In this document: piece by piece, positions 1 to 17,159 of the stretch
How the letters are laid out: every line of letters starts with the position of its first letter
Numbering within the stretch: position 1 is the stretch's first letter
Source of the DNA: Micractinium sp. NFX-FRZ
Taxonomy: Eukaryota > Chlorophyta > Trebouxiophyceae > Chlorellales > Chlorellaceae
DNA: 64,000 nucleotides
Direction: 5' to 3'
NCBI GenBank assembly: GCA_029339195.1
Contig: JAPTJF010000074.1
Coordinates: 1-64,000, forward strand
Position numbers and translations under genes: made by a program
The notes under the pieces: model-generated
Told to the model about the DNA's origin: nothing
Seen by the model: the letters and a program-made list of their open reading frames with translations, nothing else
Databases searched by the model: none

Positions 1-738
1 AGGCGTGCAGCTGGTGGCTTGCGACGGCGGCAGGGCAGTACCGTTACGAGAGTGATATCGCGGAACTGGCCGCTTTTCGTCATGAATAACCTCTCCCCCC
101 CTCGACCGCCAATGCACTAGGAGCCTTTTGCATGTCTACATGGCTGGCAGTGCATATGGTGGAGCCCATGTGGGTCTCGTCACGGTACATGCTTGCTACC
201 GTGCAAGGAGGCCAACGCTGCACCTCACACACTCAGGCAGCTGCCCCGGCATGGGATGGTTGAGAAGCATGCCCAATTGGTCGACCGGGAATTCCTAAAA
301 CAACCCCACATGATGGCACAGGCAGTGCATGGGTGTCGGGATGGGCAGGCGTGCAGCTGGTGGCTTGCGACGGCGGCAGGGCAGTACCGTTACGAGAGTG
401 ATATCGCGGAACTGGCCGCTTTTCTTCATGACCAGCCTCTGCCCCCCTCGACCGCCAATGCACTAGAAGCCTTTTGCATGTCTACATGGCGGGCAGTGCA
501 GATGTTGGAGCCCATGTGGGTCTCGTCACGGTACATGCATGCTACCGTGCAAGGAGGCCAACGCTGCACCTCACACACTCAGGCAGCTGCCCCGGCATGG
601 GATGGTTGAGAAGCATGCCCAATTGGCCGACCGGGAATTCCTAAAACAACCCCACATGATGGCACAGGCAGTGCATGGGTGTCGGGATGGGCAGGCGTGC
701 AGCTGGTGGCTTGCGACGGCGGCAGGGCAGTACCGTTC
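1..738. repeat. 346-bp tandem repeat, about 2.1 copies
   Basis: The segment starting at position 1 recurs at 347 and again, truncated, at 693, an exact period of 346 bp. Copies 1 and 2 are nearly identical, with scattered substitutions and small changes around 78-100 versus 424-450. The third copy stops about 45 bp in, near 738, where the sequence becomes unrelated. The array continues off the left edge, so its true copy number is unknown. The unit is not a multiple of three and shows no convincing coding potential, although it can be read through for over 100 codons by chance. It is probably a satellite or minisatellite; I do not recognise the family. Confidence 0.9.
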
Positions 739-1392
739 ACAAGCACAGCGTGGGGTGGATGGGTGAGCGGGTGCACCCCGCGGCACAAACGCTTGCGTGC
801 ATGTTCCGTGGCGAGAGCGAGCAGCGACGGTGGCAGCCACTTGGCACGGCCCAGCCATTCGTTTTTCATCCCACGTGAATATACAAACACATGTAGGCTT
901 GGGCGCTTGTCGGGTTATCCGTACGCGGAGCTTCAAGGTTTAGCAAATGTGGATACGGGGCCATCCACGTTGACACCCGCTTTGACCAGGCCTCTCACAT
1001 GCCGATATATGGGCATATCCACACCGTGAATGCCCATTCACCCCATTTAAGGTACAAACGTGCTGGTCCCTTGCCATCGCTTTCGCTTTGGTGACAGGAG
1101 CGTGTGAGCTAACAATGGTTGGAACTCATGTGAGAGGACAAGCGGAGAGGAAAGTCTACAGCAAGGAATGCTCAATATTGGGGACATGCGAGGTTGGCGA
1201 CATTGTGCTGAAAATGGCAAGCTGTCACTGCAAAGCCATGTTGAAAAGCCGCGACTGGCAGGCAAATGCGTTGCCTAGCAGAAAAGCCGAAAAAGTAATT
1301 GGCTGGCAAGTTGAGCGAGGGCGTAACGAAATTTAGAAAGGAGGAACGGAGTCCTCCCCGTCAAGCAAGGCAGGATATCCTAAGCCAATGCA
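739..1392. other. Non-coding stretch between the satellite and the CPOX stop codon
   Basis: No ORF with family features on either strand. It should hold the 3' untranslated region of the minus-strand coproporphyrinogen oxidase. I find no TGTAA motif on the minus strand here. Confidence 0.5.
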
Positions 1393-5382
<3,990 letters not shown>

Positions 5383-6395
5383 GTCTGGGTGTAAGGAACA
5401 CAACGCCCGCACGAAAGCCAACACGCCACTTGACACCCCATCCCGAGCGCGTGATCCTGCCAGCTCAGCCTCCTTTTGGCTGCGTGCCTAAAACGACCTT
5501 GTGTTGCGCAGAATAAGAGGGCAATGTTAATGGCTTGCCTGCCGCACGCCGCCCAGCGAGCTCTGAACGGTGTCAACAAGTGCCCCGCCAGGTGCCGCCG
5601 CTGCCGCCCCACCCACACTGGCATGATGGCAGGAACATCACACCAGGAACATCACACCCTGTCATTAACCCTCCCCCCTTGACATCAATTCACATAATGC
5701 AGACATACTATTTCTATGAACAGTGCCACCACGCGTCTTTACCAAAGCCGACACGTGCAGCCGCTCCAGCACATCCTCTTCTTGGTGTTACATCGGCAGC
5801 GCCTTTGCATGTGAGGTGTGGTGTGCAGCTCATGAAGTGGGGCACGGAAGGTGGGGGCTACACAGGGAGTTGGGGGGAGAAGGCGGGCGTACGCGCCCAA
5901 TGAAATGCCGCTCGCCACGCATTCTGCCGCACAGCACAAACACAGCGGGGGGGCCTGGGGGAGGGGTCAGGCTCAGGACAACAATCAGCATCATTCAACA
6001 GACAGGCAAGATGCGTTCAACAAACACGTTCAACAGACAGATGAGGCCGCATGGAGCCAGAGACTGAGACAGCGAAGCAATTAAGCACTTAATGGGGGAG
6101 CTCAGCGGGCAGATGTGGGGTAAAGAGTGGGTGGGATGAATGGTGTACAGGGCGCGGTACCTGCCCAGCAGGCCGCAGGTGGAACCGTCATCCAGCAGGC
6201 AGTTGCAGCTCGTAAGGGCACCGGCACGGCAATGAGAAGCTTTGTGGCCGCCCCGCAAGAGCAGTGCGCCGTGGCGCCGCATCAAAATGTGGAGAGGTGT
6301 GAAGGCACACCACATGTGCATCATTAAAGTGAGCGAGCAAGGTTGGGCTGGGGCGGGGAGAGGCTGGGCTGCTCGGCGCCCCGGGTCGAGTGTGC
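5383..6395. other. Intergenic: CPOX promoter side and starch synthase 3' end
   Basis: About 1 kb between two minus-strand genes. No supported gene. A minus-strand TGTAA lies at 5788-5792, about 600 nt after the starch synthase stop, and may be its polyadenylation signal. Confidence 0.45.
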
Positions 6396-9300
6396 TCAGC
6401 CCTTGATGGCAGCATAGTACAGCTGGATGTAGGTGTGGGCGGGCTTGTTCCAGGACCAGTCCTGCAGGCAAAGATGGCGGAGAGGGGGGGATGTGGGGTG
6501 ACACAAGAGGCAAGCAGCAGGCAGGCATGACTCAGGTGTGAGAACCTAAAACAGGGGTGAGAGGCGGTGTCGCACGCAGCACAACGAGGGGGCACGTTGC
6601 GACAGGCAAGGGGTGCTGGCATTCCCCTGCCTTGCCCAGCTTGCCAGCGCCCTTCCATCCTCACCTTGCCCGCGGCAACCCTTCCCAACCCACACGCCGC
6701 CAGTAGCGTTCCCCCCCACTCTTCAGCCCGCCCTCTCCCCCTCTCCGCCCCTGCCCCTGCACCGGCTTGCACCCGCCGCATGCTGGGGATCGGGCCAGAA
6801 TGCCCTCGAAATCGACTGCCCGGCTGCCTCTCCACTACTATCCCAGCAGCGCGCACCTGCCGCATGACGCGCGCCTGCAGCCCGTGGAACCATGCGCGGT
6901 CGTTGTAGTACGCATCCAGCGCACGGTTCAGGCCATAGTCAAGGGCGCCCTCGTCGGTGCCCTGCACCACCAGAATGGACAGGGGGGCGTATTAGTAAGC
7001 ACCCAGAGCACTGTTCAACACGTAGTCAACGGCGCCTGTGGCGATGCCATGCGGGAGAGCGGCGGTTGAAGCACAACGAGATTCCGGCTTGGAACGCAAC
7101 AGCAGCCCTCCACACACCACAGCCAACCCCAAGGCAGCTCCCCCCAGCAGCAGACCCCACCCGGCCCTGGGCCCACCTCGAAAGAGAATCCGTTGGTTTC
7201 ATCCACTCCATCCTCCATCCAGTTGGTGCTGCCCTCCATCTCCCAGGCGGCGCGAGGCTTGTCGTTGTCAACGTCAAACACTGGGAGATGGGGGGGCGGG
7301 GGGGGAGGAGGGGTGCATCAAGGGGCATGGGGAAAAGGGCAGGGGAGAGCAAGGACGAGTCAACATCCACGGGTGGCACTGCAAAGGGAGCGCGTCCAAG
7401 TGAGCGGCCACGGATGAGGGTGCTCTGAGTGCGCAGCCAGACAGGCCAAGCACAGCGCACACAGGGCAGCCCAAAATGCAATCAATCATCGCTGCATGGT
7501 GGCACGCACCCGTGTCGCGCAGGCCGCCAGTCTGCCGTACCACAGGCACGGCTCCATACCGCATGGCAATCATCTGCAGGCAGCAGAGGGGCAGCGCCAG
7601 TGAGGGCCAGGCGTGTGGGCAGGCAGGCTGTTGCAGCACCAGGCAGGATTCGGATTTCTATGTCTGGCTGGTGGACTTCCGATGCTCCAGGTTCGTGGCA
7701 GGCAGCAGGAAATGCGGCAGGACGGCAGCCGGTGCAGCGACTTGCCTGTGTGAGGCCGCAGGGCTCGAACATGGAGGGGACGAGAATGAGGTCGCAGGCT
7801 GCAGAGGAGGGGGACATGGGCAGGCATCAGCACGGGGTGCAGCCAGGTCTGGTGTTGACGGCAGGTGCAGCACATGGCGGGGCCTGCTGGTATTGCCGCC
7901 GGTGCGCCTCGCCGCGCACGATACGGGCACAACTGACACACCCCCACCGCAGCCCACCTGCGTAGATCAGGTGGCTCAGCGGCTCGTCAAACGCAAAGCA
8001 GAAGGCGGCGTTGTCACCGCCGTACTGCAGGCAGGGAGGGGCACGGGTGGGCGCTCACAGGCAGGGGATGAGCAGAGAACAAACGAGGGAGCGGCTCCTG
8101 GGCAGCCGCACCTGGCTGATTGTCATATGCTGTGGTACTCGCCTCCCTCCTTCCTGCCCGCATCGTCCAGCCACGCACACACCCCACCTGCCACGCCAGC
8201 CCCGGCTGCCCACACCCCCCAGACTTGGTGTCGACACCGTATGGGATGCACATTCGGTGGCTGCACCCCATGTCGTGCCTGCCCCCCACCTGCTGCTTGA
8301 GCTCGTTGAATTCGTTTTGGATCTTGGGGTCGGGGGCGGAGCCCAGCAGCACAAACTGGCCGCCCCGGTCAATGGTGCGGAAGCAGGAGTGGGCAATCAG
8401 GTGGGTGCCTGCGGTGCGGGCAGGGACGCGAGAGCAGGCGGTGATGACGGGGCAGGCGGGGGAAGTGCAGACGGTACAGCCAGGGCAACTCAAGTCAAGG
8501 CAGGAGCACACTGCAGAGATGCCCACAGGCGAGGCCCGGCTGTGCGCCCCACACCGCCATGCTCCGCCACAGGCCACCCACCCCGCCACCCACCCTTCTG
8601 CTTGGTCAGTCGTGACACCACGCCCACCATGGGCTTGTCGCCCCACCCAGTAAGGTTGAGCCTGCGAGACGGGCGGGGGCAGGGGGCAGGTCAGGTGTCC
8701 GGGCACAGCTGGTGCAGGGGGGTAAGCTGTGCACAAGCAGGCAGGCCACGGCACGCTGTGGCACCGCTCAGATGGTGGGCGCCCACCATCCTCAGGCAAT
8801 GCGCTCCGCCACCAACTGCACATTGCGCTGCACCACGGCACCCAGCCAGTGCCGGCCTGGGCCTCACCGCCTGCGCAGCTCCGCGCGTGCCGCTGCCTTG
8901 CCCTCCACCACATTGTCGGCGGTGTAGCCCAGGGGCAGGAACTGCGGTGGGAAGGGAGGGGTACAGGGAGTGGTCGTGTGAGCACGCTGCCTGCTTACCT
9001 GCGGCTTGCAGGCCAACCCGGGAGCTCACACAAGGAGGCGGCCGTGCAAGCAACCACGGCAACGGAAACTCTGTGATTGAGATCCTGCACCTAGACAATC
9101 CGCTACCCCCAAGTGCCGGACCTGTGCCAGAGACCAAGCCTCATTTGAGGCCACTGCTGCACACACTCTGCGCCAAGCACTTCTTAGCACAACGCCCCAG
9201 CCCCGCCCCACCTTGTCCGTCTCTGGGTCCCAGATGTCGATGTCGATTCCGTTGCGCACGCCCATCAGCTTGCCCACGTTGGGGGCGATGGCAGGGTGGC

Positions 9301-12300
9301 CGCCAATCTGCAGGCAGGCGGGGGGATGGCGGCAAGCTCACGTACTTGGGACTCTGCGACAGTCAACAGGGCATGACATGCAAGGGCAGGCACCACACCG
9401 GGCCCACTCCGCTCAAGCCGCAGACGGTTGTGCTACCCCGCCCTGCCCATTCCTCAACCCAAACCACTCGCTTCCCCAGCCCGCACCACACCACCCGCAC
9501 GCAGGCGCACCTCCCATGCATATGACGGCGACACGGTGGTGAACTTCTGGCTGTAGAATGCCGCCTCTCCCAGCTTCTGCTGCCCAAAGTCCATGTTGTG
9601 GATGGTGAACACCTGGAACGGGGGGCGGGGGGGGGAGGCAGGGAAGAGGCAGGAGTAAAAGGCAGTGAGATGCAGGGGAGGGGGACAGCGGACAGGCGGT
9701 GCAGCGAGCCCACCCGGCAGAATGTCCTCTCCGGCCTCCAGAGGCCCGCACTGCCAGCACATTAGACAAAGGCACGGTCTGCAGCTCCCCGCTACAATGC
9801 CCCAGGCTCACCACTCGGGGCTTCCACAGCCCATAGTTGTGGTAATCGCTCCAGTATGCGCGCGCCACGTCAGCGCTGCTCCAGTCGTGGCAGTGCACAA
9901 TGTCGGGCTGGCGGCCGGTGCGCAGAAGGAACTCGAGGGCAGCCTGGAGGGGGGCGGGTCAAGAGTGGGGAAGGTGCGGGAGTGCGTGAGTGTTAGGGCG
10001 GGAGGGCGGTGCGCTAGTGGTATGCGCGGCGGAGCACTGAGCGTGGGCCATCAGCGGGCAAACCCGTCAGCCTAGCTGCTGCCCCATTCCTCGGTGCTGC
10101 CCCACCTGCCACCCCGCCCCGCTGCCCTGCACCCACCCGCGAGAAGAAGTCGAAGCGCCCGCCGTCCCCGTTGCCCTGGTACACGGAGCCGCAGAACATG
10201 CCGTTGCGCGGCTCGATGAAGAAGCAGCGCAGCCTGCAGAGGGGTGGGGCCGGAGCGCAGGTTGGGGTCAGGGATGGGGTGGGAAATGGGGAGGCAGGAG
10301 GCAGGGTGAGCAGGAATGCAGCACCGGCATGGATCGGTGCGGGGTGTGCAGACACAGAGAGCCCTGTTTCTGCACTTTCTGTTGACAGGCAGGCAACCAT
10401 CCCCCGCCCACGCCCCCCCACTCTTCCCTCTCCCCGGCGTGCTCACCCCTCCACCATGCACGTCGTCACAAAGACCTTGGTCCCGCCAAAGTCGAACTCA
10501 GTCTCGTACTGGGTGTTGCCCAGCAGGGGGGACTGCTGGAAGAAGTCGTACCTGCAGGAGGGCAGGTGATGTGTGGGAAGCGTGGGGTGGGGGGGGAGAC
10601 GTAGGTGCAAGTGTGTTGATGACCTTCATCTGGTGCCCTCCTCCCTGCAGCTTGACCCCTCTTACTAGCCCCCGCCATTGCACTGTATATTTACCCCGCC
10701 CCTCACCTGGGCAGGATGACCTCCACCTGGTGCCCCACCTCCTGCACCGCCCGCCCCAGCGACGTCACCACGTCACCCAGGCCTCCAACCTGCAGGGAAG
10801 GCACGCGCCGGCGGTGTGTGTGCATGCATAAGGTGGAGGGGAGTGGGGGTCAGGCGGCACCGGGACGCGTACAGCAGGCTCCCCTCCATGCTTCTTGTGC
10901 GTGCAGAGGAAGTCCGGTACATGCCAGCTGCAGCACCAGCATACGGGCGGCAAGCCAAGACTGCAGCCCACTGCCCTCCTGCCCACATGCAGCATGCCCG
11001 TCTCCCCCTCCCCCATTTGCTAACCTTGCAGATGGGTGCCATCTCAACCGCCACGTGCACCACATGCAGCGGAGGCTCCTCCACCACTGCAGGCAGGCAG
11101 GAAGGTGGGCAAAGGAGGCAAGCCTCGTCATGTGGGGGGCAACGGCAAGGCATGGTGGTGAAGCAAGCCAGCTGCCACGACAAGGGGGCAGCAAGCCAGC
11201 AATGTGCACAAGAAGCTGCACACAGCACATGCAGTGTGCAGCGGCTGCTGAGTTGCGCGTGTGGTTGCCTGGGTTTATGATCTGAGCATTCAGGTGCCCA
11301 GCCGTGCGCTCACCTGCTCCCTCAATGGGCAGCGTGTAATCCAGCCCGCCATTGTTGTCAAACTGGCCCCACTCGGGGGCGTCTCTGCAGTGAGGCAGTG
11401 GGGGGCCAGCAGGAGGGCCAGTGCGGCAATAAGCAAGCCAGCGGGCAGGCGCAGGGGTGCAGTGGCAGGCCTTCCGGCGTCCCGCACTTGTCCAGGCGCC
11501 CACCAGTGCAGGCAGGTCGGCAGGCAGGCAGGCCACCCCTGGGATCTGCCCCACTCCCCCTTGCCCATGCTCCCAGGCCTGGCCTCACGTGAACACAAAG
11601 TCCATGGAGTAGGCGTCCTTGGGAGCCTTGGTGGTGAACTGCGGGGGGGCGGCGGGGGGCGGCAGGAGGCAAGCGTTGAGGCAAGCGGGAGCAGGACCGA
11701 TACAGAGGAGCATACCACACAGTAAGGCGCAGCCGTGCTGTGTGCCGGGCGCTGCTCTCTGAACCACCACCGCCGCTCGCATTGTGTGTCCGCCAAGACC
11801 TCTTCCTCCTGCCCCCAACCTGCTGCTGTGACCACCCACCTGGAAGTGGTCGCCCACCACAGGGGGTGTCATCTCCACAGGCCCAAACTGGCGGGGGTGG
11901 CGCCAGCGGTTGAAGCCGCCCCTGTAGGAGGAGGGCACGCAGGGCGGGCAGCCAATGCGGCGGTGTGAGCCCAGCTGGGCAGCAACTTGCATCCCCGCGC
12001 AAAAGCAGCGCAAGCTCCTGGAACCAGGCTGTCAGGCTGTAAGGATCAGCGAGCAGCACACGCGGGCTGACCAGGTTGCGTCAGCCTTGGTGCAGGCTGC
12101 GCAGGCCCACAGCAGGGGCCCGGCAGGCACAGCAGGCACAGCGTGCCCACTCACTTGATCCAGATGTCCTGGCGGCCGTGCATGGATGTGTTGTTGGGGT
12201 TGTAGTAAATCGTCACCTCCTGGCCCGCCTGCGGCGGTGGCGCGGCGGTGGGGCAGGTGCCAGGGTGTGAGGGCGGCTGAGTGAGTGACCCGCATGCGCG

Positions 12301-15300
12301 CATCAGTCGATGCCTGCTGCTGCAGCCCCGCTTCTTTAGAAGCTGTGGAGCCAGATAGCCAGCCAGCCAGCCATGACACTCAGCCTCGCCCCTGCCTTCA
12401 CCCAGCCTCACCCGCCGTTGCCTCAACACCACGGTCACAACACACAAAAAGGAAGATGGTCGAACAAAGAAAGAGGACAGGGCAGGAAGTTGGGCTCACC
12501 TCGACCACCTCGGGCACCGTGAACAGCACGTGCCTCATCTGCTTGCGGCGCACCGCCTCAGCCTTGTCCTGCGCGGCCTCGCGGGCCAGGCGGCGCACGC
12601 GCTCCAGCTCGGCGGCGGCGGCCTCCGCCTCCTTGCGCTGCGCAGTGATGCTCTGCTTCAGCTGCAGACACGATGCGGAAGGGCGATGGGATGGGAGGGG
12701 AGGAAGGTGGAGTTCGTGAGGCAGATGGGCCTGGCACCAGAGGCGAACCAGAGGCGCAGCATGCATGTGCGGGCGACCTCGACCCAATGAGGCCAGCAAC
12801 CACGAAACACACAGTGCGTGCGCTGCTGCTGCTGAATCTGCATCTGCAACTACATGCCACGGGCACCCAAAAAGACCGGACTGCAGTATCTGAGCAGCAC
12901 TGGCCTTGCCCACACACACTCTCTCTCACCAGCGGCAGCAGGCCGTCAGCCCAGCTCTCCAGCGACTTGGCGGTGGAGGGCAGCTCAACGAGCGCCTGCA
13001 GGGGCAGGGAGAGAGGAGCGTGCAGGTGAGGCAGAACGCATGGCCGGGGAACAGCATACGGGATGGGTGGGTGGCACGATGAGGGAGGAAGCACATGCGG
13101 GTGAAGCAAACACTCAGCCGTCCAAGGTGCACAGGTGCATTCGCCCTGCCACCTTGCTGCCACCTGCAGCTCTGCCCTGCACAACGCTCTCGACTCCCCT
13201 CCGCTCTTGCCATCCCTGCCGCCACGGCTCCAGCCCTGTCACCTCTCCACCCTCAGCACCCCCTCCTCTTAGATTGGCTGGCCCCGCCCACCTTGAAGTC
13301 CTTCTGCCCGTTGTTGTCGTAGTTGTCAAAGTACGTGAGCACAAAGTTGAGGGCGACAGCGTCCAGCGGGACGGTGTACAGCGCCTCCCACCACTCTGCA
13401 GGGGGGGACGTGTTGGGGGGCCGGAGAGTGGGTGAGACCGGAGTTGGGGGGCACGGTGTGCGGCCCGCTGCGCTGCTCCGCGGGGCGTGCATACAAGTTT
13501 TGTGGCGTGGTGGCAGGGAGAGGACGGAAACGAGGAGATGCAGCGCGTGCACAGATGCCGCCAGGGGAATTGGCATGCTGGTTCAGTCCCAGGCTAGCAC
13601 AGGGCGGTACATCAGCACGACAGGCGGAGCAATACAAGGCGCCCTAGCTGCTCACCCTCTGTAGGCTGGGTGGGCTTTGGCACGGCGGCACCGGCGGCAC
13701 CGACGGCGCCAGGGGCACCAACGGCGCCCGGCACCACGGGGGTGATGGCCGCACGCTGCATCTTCACATCCTGTGGTGTCTTCCAGTTGTTGTGGCCTGC
13801 AGGGGGAGGAGGGGGCGGGCAGGCAGGCAGGGCGGTTGGGCACCGGCAGCAGGCGGCTGCGGGCTCAGGCACAACCGGTGTGCTGACGGGCAGAGCAGCA
13901 CACCGCCGCTCTGCACGCAACACAGCGTGCCGCAACAGCGCAGCGCTGCGCAGCACAGCGAAGCAAGTTGAGCCACAGCCCAGGCCAGCGCACCAATTTT
14001 GAGTCTCAGCTTCTGGTCTGTCGGGATGTCAAAGTCGGCAAAGGGCCCTGCCAGGCGGTTGTACTGGATCAGCACCATCTGCCCAGGCTGGGCCGTCTGC
14101 AGGCCGCGGGGCAATGGAACAACAACACTTGTTAGGCACAGCTCGCCACAGGGGTCGCTGGCCCTGGAAGAAGCACACTTCCTGGTTGCCCTCACCTCAC
14201 CCCTTCTGGGCGCATTCCGCCCCAGCGCTCCATCTCTCGCCACCCCTCCCACACCAGCACGCACACTCAATATAATGCATGCCTTCCGCACCCCCAGGCC
14301 GCAGCAAGTGCCGCGCATTGCTGGAGTCGGGCGCCGCCAGCCGCAGTCACCATGCCCAATGCATTGCCTGCCTGCCCCGCCCCCTGGGGCCCACAAGCAA
14401 GCTGCACTCACCGATGGAATCATGCGCCAGCGGCCCGCCTCCTGTGAAGCGCCCCCCGCCCGCCAGTTCTCGTACTCCCGCTTCAGCTCCGCCACACCCT
14501 CCTCAGCCTTGCGCTGGTCCTCCGCCTCGGCAGCGGCGGCAGCCGCGGCAGCAGCCTCAATCTTGCGCTGCGCCTCCTCAGCCTTCTTTGCCCGCCACGC
14601 CGCCTCCTGGCGATTCGGAAGGATGGGGCGTAAAGCAGGTGGTGTGACGGGTATGCTGGGGGGCAGCGGCCGAGCTTGCGGCGTGCAGCACGGTGCTGAT
14701 GTCCACAACCTATCTTCCACGCGGCACGCCAACAGAACATGAAGTCTAGCATTCCCAGCTGGCAGGCTTGGCAGGCCGCTCGCAGAGCACCCAGCGGCGG
14801 GCTCATGAGGAAGCGGTGTTGCACCCCAGCACAGCCCAGAACAGCTCTGCCGCGACCTCCTCACCGCGCGTTCAGGTGCGGTGTCAATCCACAGGTCCCG
14901 AGTCATGGGGCCAGACACCGGCTTGTAGTAGTTCTGTGGGGCAGGTGAATGGGAGGCGGGCGGGACAGGACAGGCGGTGAGCCATGCGGCACAAGCGGCA
15001 AGGGGAGGGCGTTCAGGGGTTGTGGGCGAAACCTTGACCGCACCACTGACAAACCGATGGTATCGCAGGCTCTGGGGGCAGCAGGGGTGCAGGCTGCGAG
15101 CTGCAGGCACAGGCGCAGGCGCATGGAACAGGCAAGCACACGGCATCTCTCAAACCGCTCTGCCCCCCCAAAGCATGCAGGCCAGCCCAGGCCACCAAGC
15201 AACCGCCTCACACGGCTGTTGCAGGGCTGCTCCGCACACTAGCCCATGCAGTGCCCCCCTGCCGCCCTCCTCACCTGGTTGTCGTTGTTGTCAAACACCC

Positions 15301-17159
15301 CCTCCCCGTTGGAGAACACAAAGTTGAGCTCGTACGCCTGCTCAGAGATCTCCAGCTCGGTGCGGTAAAAGTCGACGCCTGCGAAGGGGGGATGCGGGGC
15401 CATACAAATGTGTAAACAGCAGTGAGGGGTATACCAATGCTGGCAAACACTTGCTCAGAGAGGGCTAGCGGAGTCGATGCCTGCAGCAAGGGGGGCGGGG
15501 TGCTCGTGGCTCACGCACTCCACAGCCGTCCAACCCGCCCACTCCCAGGGCCACTCCTGCACTGGCGGCATGACACCTGGCACTGCAGGCTTGGGTTGTA
15601 GTGCCAGCTCACCATCCGAGCGTGGGATGCGCGTCTCGTGGCGCATGTCCAGCCGGTCCCCCTCGGGTGGCGCCACCTCCCAGGCGTTGAACTTGGCATG
15701 CAGTTGCGCGCGCCCAGAGTTCCTGCGGGGGGCACGAGGGCCCGGGCGCAAGGCGGAAGGCAGACAGGTGGACAGGCAGGCAGCACCAGCGGTGCACAAG
15801 GAGAGACACGGCAGGGCGATGTGGCAGGCAGCCAGGCGTGTGCAGCAGGCCGCCCAATAGTGTGAGCGCCACAAACACACACGCGTGCAGTTTGTCAAGT
15901 CACTGCCGTCCTGGCGCCGAAACCAGCTTCCCTCACCATCGGCCTGCCATGCACACCCCTCAACCCAGCGTGCCAGGCACACGCGTGCAGCGCACCTGAG
16001 AGGCTCGCTCTGCTGGCGGTTCACATACACCACGCACTTGGCCCCCGCCACCGGCTCCTCGGGGACGGTGAAGAACAGCCAGCTCTCGCGCCCCTTGGCC
16101 ACCACTGCAGCACGGGGCAGACGCGCATGCAGGCATGGGCGACACACACACACTCGCAGGTGGGCACACGAGTAGGGCACACACAGGACCACACGATTGG
16201 GGCCTGCCAGGCGACAGTGGTGTGGTTGGAGCGAGTGAACAGGCGTGCAGGCCAAGACATGCATAGGTGTGCAGGGGTGCGAAACGTGCAGGCATCGAAC
16301 GAACAGCCATGCAGGACGGCAGCAGTGCGCCCCAAAGCGTCGGATATGCAAGGACTTCAGAGCACGCACCCATGCAAGGCGGCAGCCCTGACGTGCTGCA
16401 CAGAAGGGATGCACTAGCAGACGCACCCTGCCTCGGCCTGCTGTCAGAATCCTGCCCACATTTGCTGCATGCCAACGCAACTGCAGCCTGCAGCCAAGAT
16501 CAGACGCCCTGCGCCATCCCCACCCCGTGATGGCGGTGCCACCCCGGTACGACGCTGGCCACTCCTCACCCACCTGCCGGGTCATGCTCAGCCGCCTCTT
16601 TGTTGGCTGCGGCGCGCTTGGCCGCCCAGATAGACGTGCTTGATGCCCCACCAGCTGCGGGTGCGCCGCCCCGCCCAGCTGCGCCGGCAGGCGTGGTCCT
16701 CACCCCCGCAGCAGCCGCCGTCGCGGCAGCGGGCGCTGCAGCCCCTAGGTTGCCAGCTGCTGCTGAGGGCACTGGCTGTGCACCGGCAGGCCCTGCTCCA
16801 GAACGGGTGGCAGTGCTGGCGGCGGCGCTGCCATCATAGCTGTAGCCTGCAGCGGAGCGGTCGTCAGCAGGCGGGACGCCGGCGGCGGTGGGCGGCCGAG
16901 GCGCTGCCCGCACTGTGCTGGGGCGCCTGGACGAGCCACGGCGGCTGCCGCTACTTGAAGGCGCTGCAGATCACACGTGGGGGGCGCGGGGGGTGTCAGA
17001 GCCGACAATGTGCTTGCGCTCTTGGTCGACGCAAACGCAAGAGGGATCGAGCGGGGAGCCCTTGGTGCGCCGGCAGCAACTCCTTCTTTAGCTCTGTAAT
17101 TATCATGGCTTACCGGTTCCAATGCACGGCGACCGCGCCGCCTGCCCAAGCGAGCGCAT
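6396..17159 (-). CDS. SS3: Starch synthase III, plastid, with three CBM53-type starch-binding modules
   Basis: Transfers glucose from ADP-glucose to growing amylopectin chains in the plastid. 32 exons: 17114-17159, 16574-16963, 15996-16104, 15613-15722, 15275-15378, 14865-14933, 14412-14606, 13994-14096, 13656-13796, 13292-13395, 12930-12995, 12500-12661, 12155-12228, 11840-11921, 11589-11638, 11314-11384, 11025-11086, 10707-10789, 10447-10551, 10137-10233, 9812-9943, 9511-9612, 9212-9307, 8868-8941, 8594-8661, 8290-8408, 7958-8024, 7746-7798, 7510-7573, 7177-7280, 6857-6961, 6396-6461; 1090 residues. Ser/Arg-rich transit peptide (1-45); CBM modules at about 150-255, 345-457 and 515-625, with FNAW, HNNW and FNRW cores and FDNND/YDNNG loops; charged Ala/Glu-rich linkers at 276-341 and 480-533; GT5 domain from 635 with KVGGLGDVV (646-654); C-terminal domain with FEPCGLTQ (catalytic Glu near 972) and QTGGLRDT. 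The intron after 7746 has a GC donor. The first exon is the least certain part: ATG at 17157-17159, phase-compatible with the acceptor at 16963. Confidence 0.93.
6987..7048 (-). other. Decayed copy of the starch synthase exon 31 start, inside intron 30
   Basis: Read on the minus strand this intron piece gives GIATGAVDYVLNSALGAY followed by TAA. The real exon 31, starting 87 bp downstream at 6961, begins GTDEGALDYGLNRALDAY. Eleven of 18 residues match in one frame with no gap. The in-frame stop shows that it cannot replace the real exon. Confidence 0.75.

Noticed and set aside
7349..7380. Possible decayed copy of starch synthase exon 30 (VDVD against FDVD)
   Set aside because: The match is eight of nine bases and does not extend.
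8011..9525. 504-codon open frame on the plus strand
   Set aside because: It runs antisense over starch synthase exons and introns. GC-rich DNA with few stop codons explains it, and the translation has no domain.
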